Shown here: positions 25,876 to 38,300 of the stretch, in pieces | Layout: the number at the start of each line of letters is the position of its first letter | Position numbering within the stretch: position 1 is the first letter of the stretch | Assembly (NCBI GenBank): GCA_031553765.1 | Contig: JAVBKY010000003.1 | Span: 248,001-312,000 of the forward strand | DNA from: JAITMY01 sp031553765 | GTDB taxonomy: Bacteria > Bacteroidota > Bacteroidia > Bacteroidales > UBA932 | Reading direction: 5' to 3' | DNA: 64,000 nucleotides | Position numbers and translations under genes: made by a program | Notes under the pieces: generated by a model | What the model was told of the DNA's origin: nothing | Databases searched by the model: none | The model's input: the letters and a program-made list of their open reading frames with translations, nothing else

Positions 25876-28263
25876 ATGACAGGCAGCAAGAAAAAATTTT
25901 GGTTCGTTATAATTTTGTGGGGCATCATTGTTCTACCTACCGTATTCCTGACTATCATGCTTACGCTGGTGAACAACGAGGTATTCGGTGAAATGCCGTC
26001 GTTTTCTGATTTGGAGAACCCCAGTAGTAACGCGGCTTCGGAGGTATTTTCGGAGGATAGAAAATTGCTCGGAACTTTCCACATTGAGAACCGTTCGTTC
26101 ATTGCCTTTGAGGATATTTCACCCAACCTTATAAAGGCGGTAACAGCGACTGAGGATGCACGTTTCGCGCGTCATTCGGGTATTGATATGATAGGCCTCG
26201 CACGCGTAGGCGTTCGTACCATACTCATGGGCGATCGCAATCAAGGTGGCGGCAGCACTATTACCCAGCAGCTGGCTAAGCAGCTATTTCCTCGTGAGAA
26301 CTACGACTACAGCAATCCCCTACAAAAATACGGGAGACTTTTTGTAATTAAATTAAAGGAGTGGATTACGGCTGTGAAGCTGGAGCGCAACTACACCAAG
26401 AATGAAATTGTGGCAATGTACCTCAACGTGATTCCGTTCGGCAGTAATGCCTTTGGCATTAGCGCTGCTGCAGCCACCTTTTTTAATAAGACACCTCTAC
26501 AGCTGAACGTGGAGGAGGGCGCCCTGCTGGCCGGCATTATTAATGCTCCTACGCGCTACAGCCCTGTGCGAAACTACTACAACGCCCTTGCGCGCCGCAG
26601 CTTTGTAATGAAGCAAATGATGCGCGCCGGCTACCTAAGTGAGGAAAGTTACACCCTACTATGCGAAACTCCCATAACACTAAAGTATGAACAGCAGGAT
26701 CACAACACAGGATTAGCTACTTACTTTAGAGAGCGCGTGCGTCAAACTATGAATGCGCGCAAACCGGAGCGGTCGCGCTACTCTATGCGCGAGGATTTTT
26801 TTGCAGACTCTTTGGATTGGGAGCAAAATCCGCTATACGGCTGGTGCCACAAGAACAAAAAACCTAACGGTGACTCCTACGATATAAACCGTGACGGATT
26901 AAAAATATACACTACTGTAAACTCCAAAATGCAGCAGTATGCCGAGGAGTCGCTAATATCCCACCTCAAAAACACCATGCAACCTGCCCTTGACGAGGAA
27001 ATTAAGTGGAAGGGAGGTCGTATTTTTGGAAAAAGCATGACCAACGAAGAGGAGCAGGAATATTTGGTGCGCGCCATTAAGCAAACGGAACGTTACCGCG
27101 TGCTGCGCAATGCCGGAGTATCGTGGAATAAGATTATGGAAAACTTCCGCACACCGGTGGAGATGACGATATTTAAGTGGAAGGGGGGAGAAACGGAGGT
27201 GAAAATGACGCCGCTGGATTCGCTCAAATATTATAAGGCGTTTTTACGCGCATCGTTTATGGTGATGGATCCGCATACGGGCTACATTAAGGCATACGTG
27301 GGCGGTCCCAACTTTAAGTACTTTAAGTATGACATGGTGAAGCAGGGTAAGCGCCAAGTGGGTTCTACCATTAAACCTTTCCTGTACACGCTGGCCATGC
27401 AGGAAGGTTTTCACCCCTGCTACAAGGTACCCAATATTCCGCAAACGTTCCCCGAGGCCGACTCAACATGGACTCCAAAGAACGCCTCACCCACCGCTAT
27501 GGACGGAAAAATGGTAACGCTGAAGTGGGGATTAGCGTTGAGCGTAAATAACATCTCAGCATGGCTTATTAAACAGTTTAACCCGCAAAGCGTGGTACAG
27601 ATGTGTCACAAAATGGGGGTGCAGAGCTACATTCCTCCGGTTAACTCTATCTTCTTGGGAACGGCAGAGGTGTCGTTGTATGAAATGGTGAACGCCTACT
27701 CTACCTTTGCCAATAAAGGTGTACGCGTAATGCCCATGATGGTAACGCGCATTGAAGATAGAAATGGGAACGTGCTTACCAACTTTGGCGCGACGCCAAA
27801 AGTGGAGGCCATAAGCGAGCAGACAGCTTACCTTATGACTAACTTGTTGCAGGCTGTGGTAAATAATGGTACGGCTGCACGCCTGCGTGGTGCTTATGCG
27901 CTTCCCGGACAAATAGGTGGTAAAACGGGGACAACGCAAAACCAATCGGACGGTTGGTTTATGGGAATTACACCACAGCTGGCTGCCGGCGCGTGGATAG
28001 GCTGTGAGGATCGCACGGTACACTTTGAGAGCCTGCGCACAGGTGGTGGGTCCAATTCTGCGTTACCTATATTCGGTATGTTTTTGCAAAAGGTATACGC
28101 CGATAAGTCGCTGCATATTTCACCTGAAGTACAGTTTGAGGCACCGCTCAACCTGCGTGCGGTAAACCTCAACTGCGATACCTACGAGGATAAGGATAAT
28201 ACTCCGCACGACAGCTTTGGTAAGAGCAAGCGAAAGAAAACAGTGGATGATGAGTTCTTTTAG
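25876..28263 (+). CDS. Class A penicillin-binding protein (PBP1A type)
   Basis: 795 aa. Builds peptidoglycan by both glycosyltransfer and transpeptidation. A transmembrane helix lies at about 8-30. The GT51 domain has the catalytic glutamate in TATEDARFARHSG near residue 92 and GGGSTITQQLAKQLF near residue 123. The transpeptidase domain has the SxxK serine in VGSTIKPF near residue 495, SVNN near residue 556 and KTGTT near residue 685. All catalytic motifs are intact. The tail is short and basic/acidic. It is monocistronic and divergent from topA. Confidence 0.95.
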   Translation: MTGSKKKFWFVIILWGIIVLPTVFLTIMLTLVNNEVFGEMPSFSDLENPSSNAASEVFSEDRKLLGTFHIENRSFIAFEDISPNLIKAVTATEDARFARHSGIDMIGLARVGVRTILMGDRNQGGGSTITQQLAKQLFPRENYDYSNPLQKYGRLFVIKLKEWITAVKLERNYTKNEIVAMYLNVIPFGSNAFGISAAAATFFNKTPLQLNVEEGALLAGIINAPTRYSPVRNYYNALARRSFVMKQMMRAGYLSEESYTLLCETPITLKYEQQDHNTGLATYFRERVRQTMNARKPERSRYSMREDFFADSLDWEQNPLYGWCHKNKKPNGDSYDINRDGLKIYTTVNSKMQQYAEESLISHLKNTMQPALDEEIKWKGGRIFGKSMTNEEEQEYLVRAIKQTERYRVLRNAGVSWNKIMENFRTPVEMTIFKWKGGETEVKMTPLDSLKYYKAFLRASFMVMDPHTGYIKAYVGGPNFKYFKYDMVKQGKRQVGSTIKPFLYTLAMQEGFHPCYKVPNIPQTFPEADSTWTPKNASPTAMDGKMVTLKWGLALSVNNISAWLIKQFNPQSVVQMCHKMGVQSYIPPVNSIFLGTAEVSLYEMVNAYSTFANKGVRVMPMMVTRIEDRNGNVLTNFGATPKVEAISEQTAYLMTNLLQAVVNNGTAARLRGAYALPGQIGGKTGTTQNQSDGWFMGITPQLAAGAWIGCEDRTVHFESLRTGGGSNSALPIFGMFLQKVYADKSLHISPEVQFEAPLNLRAVNLNCDTYEDKDNTPHDSFGKSKRKKTVDDEFF

Positions 28264-28277
28264 CGCTGTCTAAATCT

Positions 28278-28437
28278 TAACCACGGAGCCACGGAGAACA
28301 CACAGAAAATTAATACAAATTTTATTACCTTTTCTGTTTTCTCCGTATTTCTTTGCCTAATAAAAATGTCCTGTAGAACGACAGAGATCACAGAGCAATT
28401 ATGATTTTTTTTGTATTCTCTGTGTCTCCGTGGTTAT
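28278..28437. repeat. Large imperfect inverted repeat between the PBP gene and the HAD gene
   Basis: TAACCACGGAGCCACGGAGA (from about 28278) is complementary to TCTCTGTGTCTCCGTGGTTA (ending 28436). The repeat encloses about 120 bp of AT-rich sequence with two further partial copies (TTTTCTCCGTATTTC; ACAGAGATCACAGAG). This CTCCGTG...GGTTA motif is a dispersed repeat type in many bacteria. It lies between convergent genes and could also stop transcription. Confidence 0.6.
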
Positions 28438-28463
28438 AGAATTTTTGATTTTCTAGATTTATT

Positions 28464-29105
28464 CTAAAATAAGTCCGTAATTTTTTCGGGAGCGATAAGA
28501 TGATAGGTGCGTAGGCCAACGGCTTGCGCACCTTTTATATGTCCTAAGGTGTCGTCGATGAAAAGGGTGTGCTCGGGCGCAAGATTATTTTCTCGCATAA
28601 TACGCAAAAAGCCTTCGGGATTGGGCTTGCGCGCGCCAAGGGTATTGGAGTAGTAGTGACGTTCAAAGTAATTACCTATATCAGCATTACTACCCAGCTG
28701 CTCGCCAAGCATACGCTCAAATACAGGAACATGAATGGCGTTGGTGTTGCTGTACAAAAATGTACGGTAGCGATTTTTCAAGCGCAAAAGTAGCTCACAA
28801 CTCTCCCTTCGAAATTTGCCCAACATGGCGCACCAGGCGGCATCCAGCTGCTCGTTGGTAATGTTTACATCGGCCAACTTGCGCAGCTCGTCACGAAATT
28901 CTTCGTTTGAAATTGCACCCACATCAACCCTATCGAACAACTCTGATTGCGCCGCCATTGTGTATATTTTCTCCACATTCTTTACCCCTAAATCGGATAA
29001 CGCTTTTAACGTAGCGCTGTAGTCAATATCGAGCAGTACACCACCGAGGTCAAAAATCACGTTTTCGATTTGATTATTAAAGAGGGTATCAACTTTTGAA
29101 GCCAT
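28464..29105 (-). CDS. HAD-IA phosphatase, YihX-like
   Basis: About 213 aa from the MASKVDTL start. Motif I is VIFDLGGVLLDID, motif II the Ser/Thr in FLYSNTNA near 128, motif III the Lys in LGARKPNPEGF near 172 and motif IV the acidic LFIDDTLGHIKGA near 189. The layout matches the YihX branch, whose E. coli member removes phosphate from alpha-glucose-1-phosphate; the substrate here is not known. The longer 29138 start is less likely because it runs into the divergent tRNA promoter region. Confidence 0.88.
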   Translation of the reverse strand: MASKVDTLFNNQIENVIFDLGGVLLDIDYSATLKALSDLGVKNVEKIYTMAAQSELFDRVDVGAISNEEFRDELRKLADVNITNEQLDAAWCAMLGKFRRESCELLLRLKNRYRTFLYSNTNAIHVPVFERMLGEQLGSNADIGNYFERHYYSNTLGARKPNPEGFLRIMRENNLAPEHTLFIDDTLGHIKGAQAVGLRTYHLIAPEKITDLF

Positions 29106-29120
29106 TTTTTTGTGTAAGAT

Positions 29121-29151
29121 TTGGTATTTGGAGTACAAAGATGTAACTTTG
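29121..29151 (+). promoter_or_regulatory. Promoter of the tRNA gene
   Basis: TTG at 29121-29123, 20-bp spacer and TAACTTTG at 29144-29151. The predicted transcription start is near 29158, about 18 nt before the mature tRNA 5' end. Confidence 0.75.
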
Positions 29152-29175
29152 TCCCCTCAAAAGCAAAAATGCTTT

Positions 29176-29250
29176 GGGCCCATAGCTCAGTTGGTTAGTA
29201 GCACCTGACTCATAATCAGGGGGTCACAGGTTCAAGCCCTGTTGGGCCCA
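29176..29250 (+). tRNA. tRNA with CAU anticodon (tRNA-Ile2 or elongator tRNA-Met)
   Basis: Acceptor GGGCCCA (29176-29182) pairs with TGGGCCC (29243-29249). The anticodon stem is CCTGA/TCAGG with loop CTCATAA, giving anticodon CAT at 29111-29113. The T arm is ACAGG TTCAAGC CCTGT and the discriminator is A. CCA is not encoded. The D arm is odd: GCTC faces TAGC, leaving one C-T mismatch or a 3-bp stem with an extra base. Acceptor bases suit tRNA-Ile2 (CAU read as lysidine-modified), but elongator Met cannot be excluded by eye. Confidence 0.9.
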
Positions 29251-29256
29251 CAAAAG

Positions 29257-29298
29257 AAAATCAGCCACTTACAAGAGATTGTAAGTGGCTGATTTTTT
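29257..29298 (+). terminator. Strong terminator after the tRNA
   Basis: Perfect 18-bp stem (29257-29274 with 29279-29296), GAGA loop, then a T run. It isolates the tRNA transcript from the giant gene downstream. Confidence 0.95.
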
Positions 29299-29339
29299 TG
29301 CTTGGCAGCTCAAATTTGAAATTCCAAACAGCTTGATTT

Positions 29340-29370
29340 TTGGATATTAAAAAATAAATATCTAATTTTG
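29340..29370 (+). promoter_or_regulatory. Promoter of the giant surface-protein operon
   Basis: TTG at 29340-29342, 20-bp spacer and TAATTTTG at 29363-29370. Transcription should start near 29377, which rules out the upstream in-frame start at 29368 and supports ATG 29395. Confidence 0.75.
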
Positions 29371-29394
29371 AGGGTTTTACAAAAAAAATATTGT

Positions 29395-32300
29395 ATGAGA
29401 AAGCTTGTGTTGTTGATTGTTTGCACGTTTTTTATTTCAAATGCCTCGTGGGCTCTGTTTTCTGGTGGCCTCGGAACTAAGTTTTCTCCTTTCAAAATAC
29501 GAACGAAGTCTGACCTGCTTGACCTAGGGCGTCATAACACTAATGGCAAGTACTATCGACTGGAGGCAAACATTAACCTTACCTCCTCCGGGTGGGTTCC
29601 CATACCCGAATTTCGCGGGCATTTTGATGGTAATGGACACATCATAAGCGGACTTTTTATTGACTCTTATGCAGGTGGGTATATTGGGTTGTTTGCTCAG
29701 GTGATGGGAGGATATATAGAGGGCCTTGTCATAGAGGTTGCCGGGGGAAAAGCGGTTAACGGAAAAAACAGCGACGGCGTTGGTGTTCTCGCTGGGCATA
29801 GCATCGACAGCAGATTTCACAATTGCTACATAACAGGGTCGGTATCAGGCAAGTTAGATGTGGGTGGTATAGTAGGAAGAGTACGCAGTAGCGAGTTCTA
29901 CAACTGCCATTTTAGAGGTACGGTAAGTGGCACTGGCTCCGGAGGCGTAGGCGGCATATTTGGTCTTGGCCTACCGAACGGAACAGAAGATATTACGCTC
30001 GAATACTGCAGCAGCACCGGCCAGGTAACAGCCTCAGATTCGCGGGCAGGCGGACTTATCGGCGATGCAGTAGGTATTAAGATAAATCAATCCTACTCCA
30101 CCAGCCACGTGGAAGGTTATACAAATGTGGGAGGGCTGATAGGTTGCGCAAGTCATCTGAGCATATGGTCCTGCTACGCTATAGGCAAAGTTAAAGGCTC
30201 CGAATACGTGGGAGGACTGGCTGGCTATGTCTACAGCGGTACCATAAGCAACTCCTACTCGGCAGGAGAGGTCACCGTAAGGCTCTTCGATGGAGGAGCA
30301 TGCGGCCACATTGTAGGCAGAGGAGAATCCTGCACGCTAAGCAAGGTGCACTTTAACAGTGAAACCGCGGGAACCCCCATTTACAACATAGGAGAAGGGA
30401 GCGACAATACTGAGCAGCCACACACAACGCTCGAACTGATGCAGTCGAGCAGCTTTGCAGGGTGGAACATAGGCCGTTCGGAGTGGAGAATTCAAGAAGG
30501 AAAAAGTTACCCCTACCTCAGCTGGCAGAATAACCCGACCGAGAATAGCGTTCGAATAGCCGCGCTAACGGTGAACGGTAGAGTATTCAATCTATCCGGT
30601 GATGTAAACGCCTACTCGGGAAAAGTAAAAGACCAGGTATACAACGCCCGGATAGGGGCAGTACTCACAGACCCTGACGCCTGGGCAAGTGGCGAGGGTA
30701 ACTATCCCCTACCACTCAGCGAAAATACCATCAAAATAGTGGTAACTCCTAGCAATGGACTTTTTCCTACAGTTTATACGCTAAAAATACAAGCCTCGGG
30801 CTTTGACGGCAAGGGAACAATACAAGCCCCCTACCAAATCGGCACAGCGGAGCAGCTAAACGCGCTTCGCCATTTTGCGGGAATAAAATATCAGTCGGTG
30901 TGCTTCCGTCAGATGCAAGATATTGACTTGAGTAATTTTTTGCGCGACAGCACAGCCGGCTGGCTACCCATAGCGGGAAATGGTGAGGATGCTTTTTACG
31001 CTCAGGTAGACGGCGGCGGGTATAGCATTACCGGATTTCATATTAACCGCCCAGCCAGCGACTACGTGGGCCTCTTTGGAAGCCTCGGGAGCACAGCAAA
31101 AATAAGCCACATGCAGCTCGCTATTACACCCGGAAAATCCGTTACCGGCAACACATATGTGGGAGGCATAGCAGGTAGTAGCTTCTCGGCGGACATTCGC
31201 AATAGCGGCTGTACAGGGTTGGTGATTGGCAATGATTGCGTGGGAGGCTTGGCGGGAATAGCATCCACCATACAAAATTGTTACTCGGCCGGCAACGTTG
31301 TGGGCAGTAAGTACGTGGGAGGCATAACTGGCCTACAGGACGGAACCATGAGCCGCAGCTATGCCGCAGGCACGGTGAAGGGAACTGAATGCACGGGGGG
31401 AGTGGCAGGCATCAGCTATGGGAAAATAAACGATTGCTACAGTGCGAGTACCATTTACGGGTACAAGTCTAACGTCGGAGCTTTTTTAGGTTATCGGAGC
31501 AGCAGTGCGATTACAAACAACTTTTACAACCGGGATATAGCTCAACAAGCGCTTGGAGTGGGTAATAAGAGCAGCAGCAGCACTCCTCCCAGCCAAGTTG
31601 ACGGAAAAACAACTGCGGCACTTTTGCAGGACACTACATTTGCAAGCTGGGGAGAGCATTCTCTAGTGCAGAAAAACGGTACCACCTATCCATACTTCGA
31701 TTGGCAAAATAATTTAGCGGATAGCAATGCCTACCTGCAAAATATAGCCGTTAAAGGAACCAATATTGATGTTGAACCCGGCGTGTTTGAATACTATACA
31801 CACGTGGGAGAAAGTACTACCGTGATAAGCATCACCGCGTACCCGGAAGATGAGCGAGCGTTTGTGGTAGGCAACGGAACGTACGAAAATCTGCTGTTAG
31901 GTGACAACGTATTTACCATCCGTACCGCATCGCCCAACGGCCTTGTTCCCCTAACGTATAAGCTGACGGTTAACCGCTCTAAATCCAACAAGACCTTGCT
32001 GAAGGATATTAAAGTCAGCGATGGCGTGCTTGCGCCCAACTTTAACTCCGCCATAACAAGCTACACCGTACAGCTGGCAGATACAGCGCGGCACATCAGC
32101 ATTAATGGCATAGCAGCAGAAGCTAGCGCAAGCGTAACGGGTAACGTAACTAACGCCCCGCTACGTGGAGGCGACAACGTATTTGTACTGCACGTAACAG
32201 CAGAAGATGGGGTATCGCAAAGCAACTACACCGTAACTGTTAATCGCAGGCAATCGGCAAATGCCAACTTGAAAAGCATTACTGTTGATCATGGCGAGCT

Positions 32301-35300
32301 ATCTCCCACGTTTAACCCCGAAATATTAGGCTACGATGTGGTGGTAAGCGATACGGTACGCAGCATCTCCCTGCAGGCAACACCGGAGCACGACAGCGCC
32401 ACTGTTGTGGGTGAAGTAGCAGATTTTGTACTGCAATCCGACACCACGCTATTTGTACTGGAAACGCAGGCTGAGAATGGAGCAATAAAAAACTACCATG
32501 TTACCGTTTATAAAATATCGATACCGGATACAACAAGTATCAATACCGACTTGGAGAGTCTTACCGTAAGCAAAGGAAACCTTAGCCCCGCATTCCGCTC
32601 CAACGTTACCAGCTACACAGTAGTGCTTGGCCATGCCGATTCGACCATCAGCATTACGGGCGTGGCAGCCGATGCTAAAGCCTACGTAACGGGAAACAAG
32701 CAAAACGCAGAGCTGCATACCGGAGACAACATTTTTATCATTACCGTATTTGGCAGCAATGGAGCAACCAAAACGTATGCCATAACAGTAACACGAGCAA
32801 AGTCAGCCGAGGCTAATTTGAAAAACATTGTACTCTCGACAGGCTCCCTCACCCCGGCTTTTCAGGCAGCGGTTACCGACTATACCGTACAGGTAGCTGA
32901 AGCTGCAGGCACCATTTCCTTCGCAGGCATTCCGGCTGACGCCAATGCTCATGTAGAAGGTAACAAGGGTAACGTTGCCCTGCGCGGAGGCGACAACACA
33001 TTTACGATACAGGTAACTTCAGAGGATAGTAGTACCGTAAAATCGTACTATCTTACGGTGGTGCGTACCATGGAGAACAATGCCAACCTGCTTAGCATTA
33101 GCGCAAGCGTTGACACCCTGCAACCCGAATTTAATCCTGAGGTATTGAGCTACGTGCTGGTGGTTAACCATGACACTACGCAGGTAAGCATCACCGCAAG
33201 CGCGCTTGATAGCAGGGCAACGGTAGAGGGCAGCGTGACTAATGCTCCGCTATCAACAGGTGTTAACACCTTTCCGCTGATGGTAACATCGCCCGGCGGA
33301 ACACAGAAGGAGTACAAGGTATTTGTATTTCGCAGGCTGCCGCCCAACCCCACCGACAGCACGCTATCCGCCATTATTTTGAGCAACGGAACGCTCACCC
33401 CCGATTTTAACCCAAACGGCAATAGCTACACGGTAAACGTGGACGAAGCTGTGGATAGCATCAGCATTACGGGTGTGCCCACAAGTAGCGACGCCCTTGT
33501 GGTGGGTAACGTTAACCGCAAGGCGCTACACACGGGTAACAACGAGTTTAACCTTATTGTGGCATCGGGTAACGCCAGCTACAACAGATATCATATTACG
33601 GTAGTGCGTCCGCCTTCTACCAATGCCAACCTTGCTCATATCAGCTTGAGCGAGGGTAGCCTCACACCCGAGTTCAGCGCTAACGTAACAGAGTACACCG
33701 TAGCGCTGCCCAACCAGAGTACGCAAATCAGCATTACGGGAACAACAGCCTCCGCTGCCGCTAACCTTGCGGGCAACGTAAGCGACTCCGGATTGCACAC
33801 CGGTATCAACACCTTTGAGCTTGTGGTAAACGCTGAGGATGGAGTAAACAAAAAAACGTATAGCATAGCCGTAAACCGTGCCAAATCCAGTAACGCATAT
33901 CTTGCTGAAATTGTACATACCAACGGAGCCCTAACTCCGAATTTTCACAAAGACAATCAAGCTTACGTACTAACGATTGTCGATACAATACGTCACATTT
34001 CGCTAAGCGGAATTACGGAAAATGAGGGAGCAAGCGTAGACGGAAATATGAGCAACTTTCCTTTACCCGCACGCATTGTACCTTTTAGCCTCAAAGTAAA
34101 CTCGGAGGACGGTACCGCAAGCAAAACGTACGTGATTACCGTAGTTCGTCAGAAGTCGAGCAACGCTTGGCTCGGGGCGCTAACGGCAGGTCCCGGAACG
34201 CTCTGTCCGGCCTTTCACCCCGACAGCTTTGCGTACACAGTAGCCCTTCCGTTTGATAGCAGCCATATCAGCATTAAGGCCGTTACGCAAGATCCACTTT
34301 CGCTGGTTACAGGCTGCGTGGATAGCGCGCCGCTGCACACCGGACAAAATGTATTTACCCTCACCGTATGGGCCGAAGCAGGCAACACGCAAACGTATAC
34401 CATAAGCGTAAATAGGGAGAGGCGATCAGCTGTAGGGCTTAGCAATATCGCGCTCAGCTCGGGAGAGCTGCTGCCGTTTTTTCACACCGACACTTTGAGC
34501 TACCGAGCCTACGTAGCCGATACGCTACACAGCATTTCTATCACTGCCACACCGCTGGATGACAACAGCTACGTAGATGGAAATGTGGTAAAGGCCACAT
34601 TACATACAGGTAGTAACCACTTCCCCATTAGGGTTTACTCCCACGACACGTTAAGCACGTTGAACTATAGCATAGAAGTTATTCGTGAAAAATCAGGTAA
34701 CGCTGCGCTATCAACTATTAGCATTAGTAGCGGGACGCTAACGCCCGTATTTAGACAAACGCAGTATGCTTACGCGGTGCAGGTACCCAACAGCGTGGAA
34801 ACAATCAGCATCACCGGAATTCCGGTACAGGACTCTGCCAAGATAAGCGGCAACATCGTCAACGCTCCGCTGAAAAGCGGGAAAAATACGTTTGTACTCA
34901 CCGTGGTTTCAGAGGACGGAAATGCTACGCTGCAGTACACCATACACGTGCTGCGCGACAAATCATCAAACGCCAACCTAAAGAGGCTCACGGTTAGCCC
35001 GGGTTCGCTAAGCCCGACATTCAAGGCCAGTAAGCTTACATACGACGTTAGCGTATCCAATAGTACAACCACTATTACCATCAATGCAGAAACCGAAGAT
35101 GCCACAGCAAAGATCATAGGCAACTATACTAACCTGCCGTTGAATAAAGGCATTAATATTATTACGGTGACCGTACTGGCTGAAAGTGATACGATGAAAA
35201 CCTATACGCTAAACGTAAAACGCGCCGAAAAATCATCAAGTGCTAATTTGCGGACCATTGTTGTAAATGGCGATGAGGTAAAGAAATTTAAGCAGAATAC

Positions 35301-38300
35301 ATTATCGTATAGCGTTCAGCTGTATGATAACAACAATATAGTTTCCGTATACGGTGTGGCTGAAGATGAAAAAGCGAAGGTGAGCGGCAATGTATCGAAT
35401 GTGGAGATAAAAAAGGATAAAACATTTAAGCTGAATGTAACCTCGGAGGACGGATCGGAGGAGAAGGAGTACAAGGTTAAAGTATATGAGTGGGAATCGC
35501 TAAACGCATATCTTAGTCGTGTTGAGTTTACTCCCGGTGATAATGGACATTTGGTAGCGCTGGATGTATTTATTCCCAACCTGAAGCCCGCATGGCTTCC
35601 CAACTTTGACGCGGAGCTGTTTGGCTCGGTTATCGACGCACCGTACAATGTACCCAACATACCGCTTGACGTGGCTACCATGTTTATGTTTTCGTCCGAC
35701 AAGTATCAGTACCTCTACCTTGCCCCGCACAATGTGGAGAAGCTGCACGTAAGGGGTTATGCAGAGGACGAGGACTCCAAAGTACGTCCTCGAGGGGGGG
35801 ATTCGAAAAGACTCAAAGGGCTAATGACGACATTTCGTATTACGGTGATAGCAGAATCCGGGATGTCCCGCATTTACTCTATACACGCAGTGCGTGCGCC
35901 CGAATTTACCTCGTCCAACGCCGATTTGCGAGATATAGAGTTAAGCAAGGGTAATAAGCTGCAACCAACGTTTGATAAGGATAAGTTGAGCTATGATGTA
36001 GTGGTGGATAAGTCGGTAACCAAAATTAGCGTGGAGGGAAAGGCTGCCAATAAAAACTCCTTGGTACTCGGCAATGTATACAATATGTCGATAAAGGATG
36101 GCACCACTACCATACCGATCACCGTGCTGGCCGAGGATTTCCTTACATCAAAAATTTATAAGGTAAACGTTATTCGCGAAAAATCGGATAATGCTATGTT
36201 GAAAAACATTATGGTGTCAGATGGAGTGCTGTCACCCACCTTTGACCCGAATGTAACGAAGTATACGGTTAACGTACCTCACGATGTTGATGAGATTGCC
36301 ATTACAGGCGTACCTCAGCATAACTACGGAAAAGTGACGGGCAACCAAACGGATGCAGAGCTGGAGGTAGGCCTCAATCATTACACCCTTGTATGCACAT
36401 CGGAAAATGACTTGAAGAATGAAGAGTATCATGTAATCATACACAGAGCCAAAGAAAACGCTTCAAGCAACGCCAAGCTTGACACGCTGATTGTAAGCAC
36501 TGGTACACTGGTTCCAAGCTTTGATCCCACCGTGCTGGAGTATAGCGTTACGCTCCCCTATACCGAGGCAACCATCAGTATCAGCGCTAAGGCCGAGCAC
36601 GCGGACGCGCTGGTAAGTGGAACAGTAACAAATGACTCACTAAGTACAGGCGACAACGACTTCCCCGTAACGGTTACAGCCGAGGATGGAAGCCAGCAGG
36701 TATACACCATCGCTGTATACCGAGGAAAATCAAGCAACGCCAACCTGTCCGAAATAAAGCTGTATCCTGATCCGCTGGCACTCACGTTTCACCACGACAC
36801 GCTGAGCTACACCATTGAAGCACCCAACTACATTATAAATGCTACCGTATTGGGTATTCCGGAGGATGTAGGAGCCACAGTGCTTGGACATGGCATAGAC
36901 AGCACGCTGGCAATAGGCAATAATCCCTTTGAGCTAATTGTTAATTCGGAGGATAGCAGCAGCACAAAGGTTTACACCGTAAATATCGTACGCGCCAAAT
37001 CACCTAACGCCCGCCTGCAGGATATCAAGCTGAGCGACGGCACGCTGGATCCCGATTTTTCGGAGGACATTTTAAAATATGAAACGATAGTATCTAATAG
37101 GGTCAACACCATTTGTATTACAGGTGTACCCGCTGATACAAACGCCGTGGTGGAGGGCAATGTAACAGATGCTCCCTTACGTAGCGGAGCCAATGAGTTT
37201 GTGCTCAAAGTTACCTCGGAGGATGGACAGCACGTGCTGTATGATACGATAGTTATAGTGAGAGCAAAGTCAGGCAACGCTGATTTGGAATCCATTGAAA
37301 TCAGCGAAGGCCGAATGCTCACCTCTTTCATTCCCGAAATGACAGAGTATTGGGCAACGGTTGATGCAGAGGTGGATACTATTAACATTCGCGGTATAGC
37401 CGCCGATACGCTGGCAAAAGTTACCGGAGATACCACGAACTTTGTTCTCAGCAGCGGAGTAAATATTATTACGCTGAATGTGGAGGCCGAAAATGGCGAT
37501 ATAAAGGTGTACACCCTGTCCGTATACAAACCCGAGCCTGAAAAAGCGCCTACCAACAATGAACTAAAAATGTTAAAAGTAAGCGTTGGCAATCTATCGC
37601 CGGAGTTTTCGCCCGTGCAAAATTTTTACACGGTAAGCGTTGAAAGTGGCGTACAAAGCATCACCATAGCAGGTGTAGCCAAAGATAAAAATGCCATAGT
37701 AACAGGCAACACGCTGCAAGCCGCGCTACATACAGGCGTAAACAGGTTTGAATTGTACGTAATTCCACAACAGGGAGAGGCAAACAAGTATACCGTACTT
37801 GTTACGCGTGCGGCATCTACCAACAACAAGCTCGCGGAGCTGCTCGTATCGGCCGGAGAAATGCTGCCCGCATTCAACCCCGACTCAACCGAGTATACCG
37901 TGCATGCGAGCAACTCTGTCACCCGCACCACCATTGTTGCCACAGCCGAGGATGCGTTGTCCGTTGTGCAAGGTGAGGTAAGGAGTGCCGACCTGGAGAA
38001 GGGCGATAACCTTTTCCCCGTAGTAGTAACAGCCGAGAGCGGCGCATCGCGTACCTACACCATGAACGTTGTTAGAGCGCAATCAAGCAACGCGCTGCTA
38101 CAAAATATCACGCTCAGCGCGGGAGAGCTGCAGCCCGGGTTTAAGCCCGCATCAACCGACTACCTGGTGGTTTTGGCCGATACCGTAAGCAGCATCAGCA
38201 TTACAGGAGTGGTAGAGGATACCTTGTACGCCCAAGTTACGGGCAACGTGCAGGACTATCCGCTGCAGCCGGGCGACAACTACTTTACGCTAACCGTAAC

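Noticed and set aside
29368..29394. Upstream in-frame start for the giant protein
   Set aside because: The start lies inside the -7 box of a full promoter (29340-29370), and ATG 29395 gives a normal signal peptide.
36972..37592. 206-codon antisense frame opposite the giant protein gene
   Set aside because: It lies fully inside the repeat-coding gene, has low-complexity Ser/Thr/Val content and no recognisable motif. Similar antisense frames recur along the repeats, as expected from codon bias.
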